DNA of 64,000 bases. It comes from Ephemerocybe angulata. Taxonomy: Eukaryota; Basidiomycota; Agaricomycetes; Agaricales; Psathyrellaceae. A program made the translations under genes and the position numbers. The notes below the pieces were generated by a model. The model was not told where the DNA came from and searched no databases. It saw only the letters and a list, made by a program, of their open reading frames with translations. The stretch lies in NCBI GenBank assembly GCA_013368325.1, contig JAACJK010000057.1, positions 248,001 through 312,000 of the forward strand, in the 5' to 3' direction. This document shows positions 53,653-64,000 of this stretch, one piece after another. The stretch's first letter is position 1. Each line of letters opens with the position of its first letter.

Positions 53653-56600
53653 ATGCCCAAGGAAAACAGGAAACGCGGAAAGAAGCATAAGAAGACGGTG
53701 CAGGAGGACGAATATGCTGTTACGAACACGATGGTCGCGGAGGCTATGGCCGTCGATGAGCCCCAGGAAGTCCAAAACGACTCGGGAGGGCCGTCATGGA
53801 TGCGCTCCGCCGAGAGCGAGTTCAACCCAGAGGCGCCTTTTGGATACGTCGAAGCCGATGTGAAGGCGTATTTCCGGACTGTGGATACCCAGATGCGCGA
53901 TTGGCAGGAGAACACTGCGCCGGTGGAGGAGAGCGAGGATACCGATCCGAACGAAGGTGCGCATATATAATTCAAGTAATCGACGTTGCTTGGACTTATG
54001 GGATTTGCTGTAGAACGCCGTATGTTCTTTGTCGCTGCGCTGAACGAAATCCGAGAGAAAGAAAAGCAGCTGGCTACCGATCCCGATTGTTCAGTTGTCT
54101 TGGAACGCATGGTACACTCCATGGACGACTTTGTTCGCCGGGTCTTCTTCGATAGTCTGGCTGGTTCGTGAGTTAATCCATTACACTCGTGGAATATGGA
54201 CTGACAAGTTATCCAGATTTGAGGTTCTATCGAAGCACCGTTTCGGCTCTCATGTTGTACAAACGCTCTTCACCATTGCTGCAGAGACTGTCGGCCGCGA
54301 GGTATGTCGAAAGCGAAACGTTCAGTCGAATCGGAAGCTAATGCGGCTAGTGCAGACTCGAGGTGTGCTACCATCTGTCCCGGAGGACCAAGAAGCTGGG
54401 GAGCTCCGTACCTTCACACAGCTAATCCTTGACGCTTGCGAGGTGAGTCCCGCACGCTTAACAATCTAGCACTTCATTGCTTATCCTTCACCAGGAAATC
54501 CTCCCAGTTCTCCCCTCCCTCATCATCGACCCCTTCGCGTCCCACGTTCTCCGCGCCGTGCTGCTCCTCCTCTCACCAACATCCTCTACCGAAGATGACC
54601 GAACCCTCCGCTCAAAACGAAGTTCATCATGGAAAGCCAAGCAGGGATCCATGAAGTCCGTCTTTGAGGAGAAGGGCAAAGGCAAAGCCGACATGCAAAA
54701 GAGTGTGCCACATTCGTTTACAGAAATGGCGCGTCGCTTTGTCGAGACCTTGCGATCTGCTGTGGATGGAAATGAGATTCGAGCCATGGGAGCTAGCAAT
54801 GTCGCTGGTCCTTGTTTGAAGGTATGTTCGATACATGCTCACACTGTTGTGTTATTCTGATCGCCCATAGATTTTCTTGGACATTGAAGCTGATCAGCAA
54901 ATGAGCGAGGAGTCGGACTCGCTCATGGACCGAGTAACAGCAGGTCTCATCTCTTCATACAGTACGTTCATTGCCTAACTCATCAAGATATCCGTTCTAA
55001 CCTCCCTCAGAAAACGGTGAGGAAACTCCCGAGTCGTCAGACTACGTCGGAACGCTCCTGCGAGACCCAACCTCGTCCCATCTTCTCGAGACCATGGTCT
55101 CCCGCTCCCCCACAAAAGCCTTTGACCTGATCTGGTCCATCTACTTCAAGGGCAAGCTCGCACGCCTAGCTGCGCATCCCGTTGCGAACTTCGTCGTCGC
55201 CAAAGCTATCGAGAGATTATCGCAAGACCAGTTGGCCGCTACCTCTGGGGAGTTGGACGAGGTGTGGCATAAGATGATACAGACAGCGCGGACGGGAGTG
55301 ATGAGGGCGTTCGTTGAGCGCGCGGCAGCGTTGGGAGTTATGAAGGAGGAAGTCTCCAAGGTATGTTCTGGCACTTCATTCGTCGGACTTTCCAACTAAC
55401 ATGCTAATAGACTATCTTCTCCGCCTTCGGATTTGACGCCGAGGGAGACAAGAGCACTCTTATTCTCTGCATGCTCTCAGTACTGACGAAAGAGGTAACG
55501 ATACACACTCAGCTGTTCGCTCCTTCACCAAGTGACCGTTGTGATTTAGGACTTCGAATCAGCCTTGAAATCCAGGAGCAAAAGACCACCACCAACCGAG
55601 ACCGACACCCGTAGACCACCCCATCATCGAGGACCTAAAGAAACGGATCCTCTGCAGTACAAAACGCAAGGCTCCGTTCTCCTCCAAGCCCTCATCAAAA
55701 TGCCAGAAACGCACAACCAGTTCATCCTAGACGCGTATGTATTTCTCTCCCTTTTGATGCGCCTCTCGTTCCTTACTGGCCTTCGTTTGCGATCCAGGAT
55801 TCACGAATTGAAGATGGAAGATAAAATTCAAGTTGCGCACGATGCCTCTGGGTCCCGCATCTATGATGCGCTCCTCGAAAGCGCGACCGTCCCACTGAAG
55901 GCGAAGCGGCAGTTCATCATGGACTTTATCGATCACTATCACTTGCTTGTGGACGACCGGATAGGAAGCCGTGTCGGAGACAGGTGTTGGGCGTCTAGCG
56001 ATACATATCTCAGGGTGCGTAGGATAAAGGCCTGTAATCGTGAATGGATGCTAATCCGACACCGTTCTTTTTTACAGGAGAAGGTAGCGCGGTCGCTTAT
56101 CCCTTATGAATCGCAACTGGCAGGCTCGTTCTACGGCAAATTCTTCGTGCGGAACTTGAATCTGTACATGCTGCAACGCAAGCCAGATGAATGGCGCAAC
56201 GTGCAGTCGCAGAGGCGGCAACAGTTCCTGCAGGAGCAGAAGGAGCAGCAGGCTGGCAGTGGGTACACCGCACCACCGAAGCCCCAGCCCCAACAGCCTC
56301 AGCAGCAGCAGCAACGCCCTATCACAGCGACGCATGGCGCGAACTCGAAGGAGCTCCCTGTGAGCCGGAAGAGGCCTAAGCCGAGCGATGAGATTGAAGA
56401 GCTGTTTGACAAGACGCTTGGGAAAAGGGTCAAGAAAGCCGCGCTGGATGTCGATGGGAACGCTGCCAAGGTCGTGGAGAAGCCTGTGGTGGCTGAGGTT
56501 GTCGCGGAGGTTTCGGGTGGTGGTGAGAAGAAGAAAGGGAAAAAGGGGAAGAAGGAGAGAGCGGAGGAGAGGGACAGGGCGTTGGATGATGTGCTGGGCG

Positions 56601-56665
56601 CTATTAAGTCTGCGCCGAAGCATGATTCGGATGGGAGGCCCAAGAAGAAGCATAGGCGGGAGTAG
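53653..56665 (+). CDS. NOP9: Nucleolar protein Nop9 (Pumilio-type RNA-binding)
   Basis: Nucleolar pumilio-like protein that binds pre-18S rRNA during 40S assembly in yeast. Start [20 protein letters not shown] (basic nucleolar signal), then [23 protein letters not shown]-like repeats follow: [128 protein letters not shown] and [21 protein letters not shown] Gln-rich linker and Lys-rich tail end KKKHRRE. About ten exons; intron examples are 54169-54215 and 54442-54494. Repeat order and length fit the family. Confidence 0.9.
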
Positions 56666-57006
56666 AGGGAGATAGGGTCATTATTTATCATACTGCCAGT
56701 GGTTTATTCATGATGTTTATCATGAAATCTACAGACATCTCTCAGGAGGAAAAACGCCAGGTACTGATAACTACCCATAAGTTCGCAGGGATCTACACGA
56801 TCCCTTGCAATTCCTATCCGGTTGGTAGCTGTATTACCTGCTATGACAAGCTTATTTGGGCACAGAAGATCTGTAACAGTGCAACCTAGTGCGTGAGGCA
56901 TCTATTACCATCATCCCGCGCTGTCTGGTTTCCAAGATAAAAAGGCCTGACAAGACGACCAACATTCATTTTCTTCCTTCAAGTTCTCCCCCTCTTCGTC
57001 CTTACC
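56666..57006. other. Spacer between NOP9 and F-box gene C
   Basis: About 0.34 kb, with no gene. It must include the promoter of gene C; AAGATAAAAAGG near 56934 is a weak TATA-like site. Confidence 0.45.
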
Positions 57007-58874
57007 ATGGGCCCAAGTCCAGAAATCCGAATCCATCAGGTAAATAATCACTCACAAATATTTTCTGGGCGCACGCTCAACGTATTCAGCTCGGTCTCCC
57101 GGACGACATTGTGGCCATTGCTCGCGTTCACAGGGAACTTCCCCCAAAGGCACGAGGGGACGTTGAGGCTGCCTCTACAACATGTCAAGAGGCGGTTGCA
57201 GCCCTACAAACGCGCATCGATAACCTCGAGTTCCCGAAGGACTGGCCTCATCGCATCCCACTCTACGAAGAGCTGGCTGCCGCGCAGGAGAGGCTCAATG
57301 CGTGCCAGAGCTTGCTTTCAGTCAAGAGGCGAGTTCCGGTCGAAACGATGACAGAGATATTCAAACATTACCTCGACGACGATCTCGACGAAGTCCTGTC
57401 TGATAGGATGGAGCGGCACTGGGAGTTGGAGTGGCCTCGAAAGCGGACAGCTACGACACTCTGCCTCGTCTGCCAATACTGGAACACCGTTGCATTAGCC
57501 ACACCTTCCCTCTGGTCGAACATATTTATCGAAACGGAGGAGCAGATGAGCGAAGATCAGCCTCTCGTCAAGTCCTCACACGTTAACGGCCTCCACCATT
57601 GGATGCAGCGTGTCGGTTCGCATTCGTGGTCGCTGTATGTGCGAGCCACATACCCAGGTTACGGACCTGCAAATCCAGCCCCCGTCACCCTTGCACAGCT
57701 TCTCCAGGGCCCCGAAGCCTTGCATCTACAGCGGCTAACGTTCGACATGGGCCGATCTGGACTGTGTTTGAGCGGGCTGGTTTTCCCCGAACTCACGTCC
57801 ATTGTGGTTGGGCGGACGGGCATGGGCGGCCTTGGGTTCCTCGAGTTCCAAAGCCTCCCTACCCTCCCCGCACTGACGCATGCAGTAGTTGACTCCTTGG
57901 TCTATCGGAACACCGTACCAATGAACATCCCTTGGGGCCAACTTACACACCTCTATCTCGGTTTAATCGACAACCGCCAGTGGAAAGCAATCATGAAACT
58001 GTGCAAGTCCCTGCAACGCGGAGCCTTCAAAGTCAAATGCCAACTCGAGGGAGAACCTCAGTTTCCTCAATCCGAGGCGCAGGTGACGTTGAGAGACCTC
58101 AAGGAACTCACGTTTACCTGCGATTCGCCGTTTGGAAGGGACGTGCCGATGGATGGGCTGTCCTTTCCCGCCCTCGAGAAAATTCGTATCTTCTCGTCTT
58201 ACAGCGATTTACGCTGGGAACTCGCCAATGTACGCGCTCTCTTCGGTGCACTCACCCACCTTACAATCCTCGTCGATGCGTGGGTATCCGGGGGCGACAT
58301 CGTCAGCATCCTCAACACCTTGCCTCAGCTCCAGGAGCTTTACATCAAAATCTCCGAGGGATACGATCTCCTGTTCGAGTACCTCACCTATGGGCGAGAA
58401 CTTGAGGGGATGGGAGCAGAGCGGTTCAGAATGAGGCACCTCAGGGCCCTGGGGTTCTCCCTCGAGACACAGTCATACAGGCCAATGATGTCACGCACGG
58501 CTACCCATTCTATCATTCACCTCTTCCCTTACACCCGAGTCGCAGACCTGGTTGCCTCCCGTACTGTGGCGGTACGAAGATGGGTATATGACTCTACCAT
58601 CGACACTTTGCAGGAACTGGAAGCCCTTGTCATGTGTGTTGATAACCAGGCCTGGGCTCCGAGCATCGAGGAGGGTCTGAAGGAGGCTGTAAAGCCGTAT
58701 GTGAGGCAGTCGGGACTGAGGGCGGTGGTGTGTGGGCCAGAGGATCGTAACTTGAACCTATGGGTTGTGGATCCGACCGAGGTGCATAAGTGGAACCATT
58801 GGGACGAGGGATTCTTGAACGCTGTGGAAGCTGACGAATATTCGCTGTATCCTAAATCTTACCCCTTCCTTTGA
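57007..58874 (+). CDS. F-box-like protein C (B family)
   Basis: F-box-like protein related to B and B' but clearly more diverged. Exon 1 begins ATGGGCCC at 57007 and encodes MGPSPEIRIHQ. An intron follows, ending at the CAG near 57091, and exon 2 begins LGLPDDIVAIARVHRELPPK. It has the same layout: coiled coil (CQEAVAALQTRIDNLEFPKD), F-box-like PVETMTEIFKHYL with TLCLVCQYWNTVALATPSLW, and an LRR-like C-terminal half with WGQLTHLYLGLIDNRQWKAI. It ends SLYPKSYPFL. It stands in tandem with B', suggesting a local duplication older than the inverted repeat. Confidence 0.8.
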
Positions 58875-59268
58875 CGACTCGTCGAGTCGGTGTCAAATCT
58901 GTGCGAGTGCGACTCGGGGAACGCAGAAAGTGCGACTGGGGAACGCAGAAAGTGCGACTGGGGAACGCAGAAAGTGCGACTCGGCATGTTCCGCGTCAAG
59001 TCCCACAGTCGTATGCCCGACGCTGGGCGGGCTCGCAGTTGTTAGTCACGCGTCACGGAGGCCCTCCTTCTCGCGAATGATGTTAACAGTCTCCCTTCAC
59101 ATCGTTGGCGAAGGCGTGGGTTAGTGGGCTGTGACGAACGTTGACTCGAAGTGCGATACAACATGAGTACCACCATCATCCCGCGCTGTCCACGTTTAGG
59201 ATGGACATGGCATCACACTGGTAGTGTCACCCCATCCCTCTTTTTCTGCAGCTCACAAGAAGGTTTCC
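58875..59268. other. Spacer with 22-bp tandem repeats, inner edge of right inverted arm
   Basis: About 0.4 kb without a gene. The first part holds the tandem repeat at 58906-58984, and from about 59090 it is homologous to the left arm upstream of gene B. Confidence 0.6.
58906..58984 (+). repeat. 22-bp tandem repeat, about 3.6 copies
   Basis: Unit AAAGTGCGACTGGGGAACGCAG repeated head to tail, with small variations (ACTCGGGG in the outer copies). In line with gene C's 3' flank. Confidence 0.9.
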
Positions 59269-61195
59269 ATGGGCAGGGGACCAGAAATCAGACTTCATGA
59301 GGTGAGTGCCTCCAGTTGCACTTGCCAATTGGCGCGCCCTCGATTGAAGTATCCCCCAGCTTGGCCTATCAGATGATATCGTGACTATCGCTCGGACGCA
59401 CAGGGACCTCCCGCAACACGCACGGGAACAGGTTGAGGCTGCCTGTCTCTCATACGAGGGGGAGGTTGCGGCGCTCGAAACCCAGATTGACAATCTCGAG
59501 CTCCCGAAGGAATGGTTTACCCGCATCCCACTCCGCGGGCAACTGGCCGCCGCGAAGGAAAGGCTGAACGCATGCCGGGGATTGCTTTCGGTCAAGAGGC
59601 GGATCCCATTCGAGACGATGGCGGAGATATTCGAGTGTTACCTCCTCCCCGACTCGCAAGACGCTATATCAGAGGAAAGGCGCCCGCGCCTGCAGTCCGA
59701 GCTGGTACGGCCTCCGAGTCGAAAGCGGGCGGCTGGGACTTTATGCCTCGTGTGCTGGTACTGGAAGACCATCGCGATGGCTACTCCGTCGCTGTGGTCG
59801 AACATGTTCATCAAAGCCCGGGAACACCGTGGGGGCGACCCGCCGCTCGTCAGAGCCTCCAAAGTGCGCGGCTTCCTCAGCTGGATGGACCGCGTCGCCT
59901 CGCATCCCTGGTCGCTCTCCGTCCAAGCTAAGACTACGGGCATGGGGCGCACGGGCTCCACCGCGGTGCCCCTCTCACAGCTTCTCCATCGCCCGGCAGC
60001 GCTGCATTTGCAGCGGCTCACGGTTGATTGTGATCAGTTTGGGGTGGGGATGGGGGAGTTGACGTTTCCTAGGCTCACGTCGATTGTTGTTTGGACCTGG
60101 CCCAGGACGGGGGGCCACAATCATCCACACCCCAAATTCCCGGATTTGCCGAGCATGCCTGCGTTGACGCAGGCGGTGCTCGACTCTGTGATCCCGCGAA
60201 ACACCCTACCGATGGATGTTATCCCTTGGGGGCAGCTTACCCACCTGTATCTGGGGGTCATCGATAACCGGCAGTGGAAGGCGATCATGAAACTGTGCCG
60301 GGCGCTTCAAAGGGGGGCGTTCAACCTCAGGTTGTGCCACGACATCGACGAACCGCCTGGGTATCCGGAGTCCAAGGGGCCAGCGGTGTTAGAGCACCTG
60401 AAAGAACTCACGTTCTCTGGGATGGTGCCGTTCGGACGGGACGGCGTGCCAATGGATGGGCTGTCGTTCCCTGTGCTCGAGAAGATACGTCTCTTCTTAT
60501 CGTATCACGAATTGCGCTGGGAATTCGCGAATGCGCACAACATTTTTGGGGCGCTGACGCATTTGACGATCCTCGTAGAGGCATGGGTGGAAGGAGACGT
60601 CGTTGTCAACGCCCTGAACACTGTACCGCAGCTCCGGGAGCTCTACATCAAGATCTGCGAGAAATACGAGGACTTGTTTGAGTACCTCACCTACGGGCGC
60701 GATATTGATGGGGCTCGAGGTGGGCGTTTTAGGATGAGGCATCTCAAGGCCCTTGGGATTGCCTTCAAGACACCGTGGTATAGACCATTGGCTCCAGGAG
60801 AAACTGAATACGTGGATAACACGAGGCCCTTTCCCTACGCGCACATCCAGGACCTTGTTGCCTCTCGTACGCTGGCGGTGCGGCGGGGTGACTTCGCGTC
60901 TGTGACCAGCACCCACCTGCAGGAGCTGGAGAACCTGGTTCTTGCTGTTGATGGAGAGGCGTGGGGTCCTGCGATTGAGGAGAGGTTGAAAGAGATTGTG
61001 AGGCCGTATACCCGTCAGTCGGGGGACCCGCGGCTGTTGGCAGTGGTGACAGGGCCGGAGGAGCGAGCGTTTAATATGATTTCTGTGGATCCGATGGAGC
61101 TGTGTAGGTGGAATCATTGGGACGATGGGTTTATGGATGCTGTGGATAACCTCGACGACTTTTCGTTGTGTCCAAAATGTTACTCGTTCCTATGA
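59269..61195 (+). CDS. F-box-like protein B'
   Basis: Paralogue of gene B in the right inverted arm. Exon 1 is 59269-59301 (MGRGPEIRLHE); intron 59302-59359; exon 2 begins LGLSDDIVTIARTHRDLPQH. It has the same coiled coil, F-box-like IPFETMAEIFECYLL and TLCLVCWYWKTIAMATPSLW, and the same LRR-like half. It ends DFSLCPKCYSFL at 61193-61195. Differences from B are scattered substitutions and in-frame indels (for example SKVRGFLSW versus SNVRGFLSW, and an extra Ile in DVIPWGQLTHLY). Both copies are open, so both may be functional. Confidence 0.8.
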
Positions 61196-61529
61196 TACAA
61201 ACGGGTTCTGACCTTTTTAATGTATTCTGACCCGGTGGGATAGAAGTGGAGGTAACTTCATGGCATTGGCAGCAATGAGGGCTTTATAAACGGGACAGAC
61301 AAACTTGACAAATATGCATCTATCCCGAGGGCCTCCCTTCTGTTTAAATGCACTTCGATCTCAATGGGAAAGCAATTTTTAGTTAGGGGGACTGGGGAAT
61401 TGAATACACATATAATCATCAACAACTATTATCTGGCTGGCCCAGTCGCAGAGACGACTACGGTCAATCTAGCGAATGTCGGTAAGAAAGCTACCCTGTG
61501 CAAGGTCCAAATTTAAACTACCTTTTCAC

Positions 61530-63155
61530 TCAATTAAACCTGGCCTTGTAGTTGATATACTTGATATTGACTTTTACGCCTTGAAATACGCCTTGCATCT
61601 CCCTCTCACCATCGCCTGCGGGCCGGGCATATTCGAGACTAAATGAACGCAGAGTTGTGGAGCGTTCCCTTCGACCTTTGATGAAGTCAAAGATCACTTC
61701 GTCGGCGATGCTGGACTGAGCACCGGTCTGTAGCTTTATATCTTGTAGGTTAGGGCAGAGGTATGATGGATAATTCCATCTCTCCATGAGTCTCGCAAGT
61801 AGTGGCTCGCTCCCAGAAGAGGCGTTTCGGGAGGCCGATGGATTTTCTCCTTGTCTTGGCGTTAGGGCAGCGAGAAACGCCGTATCGTAGTGGGGTGAGT
61901 GAGGCCATAGGAGGTAAGGTATGTCGTAGCATAACTCTAGGGACTCCAGCCGGGCGGTCAGAGCAAGAGTCTCCAGCATTCCGGTAGCAATGGAACAAGG
62001 GTCGCTGAACACAGTCAGTCGCCGGAGAGTCGAGGCTAAAGACTCGCCAACGGCCGGAAGGTTTCGAATATATATCGTTAAATCCTTCAAGGAAGGGAGG
62101 TCGAGTGATGCCAAAAAGCCAGTGGGAGGATCGCCAGGTTGACGCATGTCCAGCAATACCAGGTAGGAGAGCCGGAGTCTTGGTAAAGGTTCAAATATCT
62201 CAACGGTTGAGATACGGATGTGGCATCGTTCCAGTCGAGGGCATCTGGCAAAAATCTTCCGTATGTTTGTGTCGGTGGTGTTCAGGGAGCCGAGGTGCAG
62301 ATCTGTGAGCTGGGACCATTGAAGTGGTAGTTTCGCAAAATGGTCATAATTAGTCCATTTGTAGAGAAATCCACGTATGGAAGGACCTCTGAGAAGGCAT
62401 TTTTTGTCGAATGACCTCCATAGAGCTCTAGCAGGGACTTCAAGGTTTCGCAGATTGGGAACAGATGATGAGGGTAAAGAGAGGATGCCGTCGAGCAGCC
62501 CTGGGTCCTCGATTGAGCTGAACATCCTGAGTTCCTCCCATTGGGAAGAGTACCGCGTAATAAAGGCCAAAAATTTGTCGGATTGTGTACGGCCTGCCAT
62601 GGGATATAGCAATGAGATCGAAATTGCGACTGGTCGATTCCGGGCGCGGGAAAGCCAAAGTGTCGCAAGCTGCGATGCGTTTTGAACGGCCAATTTAAAT
62701 TTATCCACATCAGTGAGACTTGGCAACTTGCTGGGGGGAAATGTTATCGGGACCCTTTGCCACAGTTCAGGGGAGTCGAGTGCAATTTGCCGCCAACGTT
62801 GGCAAATGAACGTCAGCAGCATGGGCGCCTGCGTAGCCGACATGCATGCCTGGATATCGAATGAATCTTCCAAAAAGCGGGCGGGGGTAGGGAGGCAATG
62901 GGAGAAAATTGCGCATAGAATCTCATTCGGGAGACCTCTTATTGGCGCCAAAAGGGCTAGATGGGGTTCAATGAAGTGGTCGTTTTCCTCTCTCTTGTGT
63001 ATGAGCGCCTCTAGTTGTTGACGGAGTTCTTCGATTTCACAGTCGATCCTCTGGTTATCTTCGATATGTCCCTTTAAAAGTTGTTGAATTTGGGCTTTCT
63101 CAAGCTCTGAGGCGGAGTAGTTGGTGCCTAGGTGGGATGAGAACGGTGACAACAT
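61530..63155 (-). CDS. F-box-like protein A'
   Basis: Paralogue of gene A in the right inverted arm. It starts MLSPFSSHLGTNYSASELEK at 63155, which supports 18140 as the start in gene A. Coiled coil IEELRQQLEALIHKREEN, F-box LAPIRGLPNEILCAIFSHCL and LTFICQRWRQIALDSPELWQ, then LRR-like repeats. It has several in-frame indels relative to A and a different C-terminus after GVKVNIKYINYK. Open throughout. Confidence 0.8.
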   Translation of the reverse strand: MLSPFSSHLGTNYSASELEKAQIQQLLKGHIEDNQRIDCEIEELRQQLEALIHKREENDHFIEPHLALLAPIRGLPNEILCAIFSHCLPTPARFLEDSFDIQACMSATQAPMLLTFICQRWRQIALDSPELWQRVPITFPPSKLPSLTDVDKFKLAVQNASQLATLWLSRARNRPVAISISLLYPMAGRTQSDKFLAFITRYSSQWEELRMFSSIEDPGLLDGILSLPSSSVPNLRNLEVPARALWRSFDKKCLLRGPSIRGFLYKWTNYDHFAKLPLQWSQLTDLHLGSLNTTDTNIRKIFARCPRLERCHIRISTVEIFEPLPRLRLSYLVLLDMRQPGDPPTGFLASLDLPSLKDLTIYIRNLPAVGESLASTLRRLTVFSDPCSIATGMLETLALTARLESLELCYDIPYLLWPHSPHYDTAFLAALTPRQGENPSASRNASSGSEPLLARLMERWNYPSYLCPNLQDIKLQTGAQSSIADEVIFDFIKGRRERSTTLRSFSLEYARPAGDGEREMQGVFQGVKVNIKYINYKARFN

Positions 63156-63797
63156 GTTAAGTCGTGGTCAGGTCGTGGTCAGTGGTGGTGGATGAGGAAC
63201 AGTTGCGTGTGCGACACCCCATCGCCAACCCATCACCGTCACGGTTCTTTCGGACATCCCCGAGACATCCAATCAAGTCTCGGCACAGCGATCTCAGTGC
63301 ACGACCACCACCTCTAAAGCTTGGATAAGAGATTCTGGTGAGGATGCTAACTTTCTGAATCCACGGTTCTGCCTTCAGCGCTGGAGGAGTTCGCAAGACG
63401 TTCGAATCTGCGCGGGCTAGATCATCGTACCAAATGGCACTCAACTTCGCATTAGCAGCGGCCAGGGTCGTCGCTGGACTGCTCCACCTCTAGGCTATTC
63501 GCATCGTGAAATGCAATACCAAATGTCCCGGGTCTGGCCTCACCTCCTATCGCCGGTCACCAGGATGTCTTACCGCAAGTCTTGAGTGTTTCTAAAACTT
63601 TAGTCTCTTCTATCATCTTTCCTTCCCACGACCACCACCTAGCACCCATTCTATCCAAAACAACCAATCCCACCAGACCTGCTCTCCGCTGTCGCAATGT
63701 CCAGCGACCTTGCCTATCATCCCTCTATGACACCCTCGCAGTCTAGAAACACATTATGCCCCTCCAATCGCCTCAACGCCAGTGCATGTGAATCGTT
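63156..63797. other. Outer edge of inverted arm and 5' region of next gene
   Basis: About 0.64 kb with no gene. Homology to the left arm fades near 63350. The C/T-rich stretch before 63690 suits a promoter or 5' UTR of the gene starting near 63798. Confidence 0.45.
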
Positions 63798-64000
63798 ATG
63801 TCCTCCTCTCCTCGTGGAGAGGAGCACTATCCATCTTACTGCGAGCCAGGGAAGCTCGACCATGGGGGTTACGGCAGAGCCCCCGCTTCTGATGAAGAGG
63901 TCGCAATCGACGAGGCTGTCGTCAGGGTCGCCCAAGTCAGTATTGCTCTTGTCTTATCCTTCGGGCTTCCTATCTGACCTCATTTATTCCTCCAGCTCTA
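63798..64000 (+). CDS. Start of an unidentified gene (3' end outside window)
   Basis: Exon candidate 63798-63935 beginning MSSSPRGEEHYPSYCEPGKL and ending EAVVRVAQ, followed by a well-formed 60-bp intron (GTCAGT ... CTGACC ... CTCCAG, 63936-63995) and the first bases of the next exon. A second ATG at 63697 opens another frame, so the start is uncertain. The protein family cannot be judged from 46 residues. Confidence 0.4.

Larger units (their letters stand above)
59090..63350. repeat. Right arm of the 4.3-kb inverted repeat
   Basis: Reverse-complement counterpart of about 17956-22280, with genes B' and A' in convergent orientation and the same intergenic spacer. See the left arm for boundaries. 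Confidence 0.85.

Overview
The window reads as nuclear DNA of a mushroom-type basidiomycete (Agaricomycetes). Genes are dense and cut by many 47-75 bp GT-AG introns. There are seven F-box-like genes, a tandem trio of cytochromes P450, a GMC oxidoreductase fragment and a TET/JBP-type dioxygenase, all typical of that group. No species is claimed. Exon models were built by hand from splice signals and family resemblance.

Left part (1-17.1 kb): the 3' end of a GMC oxidoreductase, a small probably mitochondrial protein, an F-box-like gene, three tandem P450 genes each with a TATA box about 40 bp before its ATG, a tRNA-Leu(CAG), an alpha/beta hydrolase and a Sec14-type lipid transfer protein. From about 17.96 kb to 22.28 kb lie two convergent F-box-like genes (A and B). 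The same pair, inverted, occupies about 59.09-63.35 kb (B' and A'). The window therefore contains a 4.3-kb inverted repeat with a roughly 37-kb loop.

Loop: RPL18 (eL18) is divergent from a Tra2-like splicing factor gene. A 2.46-kb segment running from Tra2 exon 2 to the 5' part of the nucleolar GTPase gene GNL3/NUG1 is present twice in direct orientation (about 23.78-37.35 kb and 44.21-46.68 kb). The left copy keeps the intact Tra2 gene and a truncated GNL3. The right copy keeps a broken Tra2 and the intact GNL3. A 6.9-kb segment lies between the copies and holds a candidate multi-exon gene made of very small exons. Further right are an F-box-like gene, the divergent ribosome-biogenesis pair RRP4 and NOP9, and a third member of the B family of F-box genes.

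Main discovery: the left copy of the duplication is interrupted by an 11.08-kb insertion (25583-36664). The right copy preserves the empty site, so both ends are fixed: a 6-bp GAACGA is present once in the empty site and flanks the insertion on both sides. The insertion carries three same-strand, apparently intact genes: a Crypton/Ndc10-like tyrosine recombinase with a GCR1_C-like tail, a TET/JBP-type 2-oxoglutarate/Fe(II) dioxygenase, and a Yen1/GEN1-like XPG nuclease ending in two SUMO-interacting-motif-like repeats. Both ends carry clusters of the hexamer GTGACC/GGTCAC (five copies left, six right). I read it as a tyrosine-recombinase mobile element carrying a DNA-demethylation enzyme and a branched-DNA nuclease as cargo, a combination I do not recognise as described.
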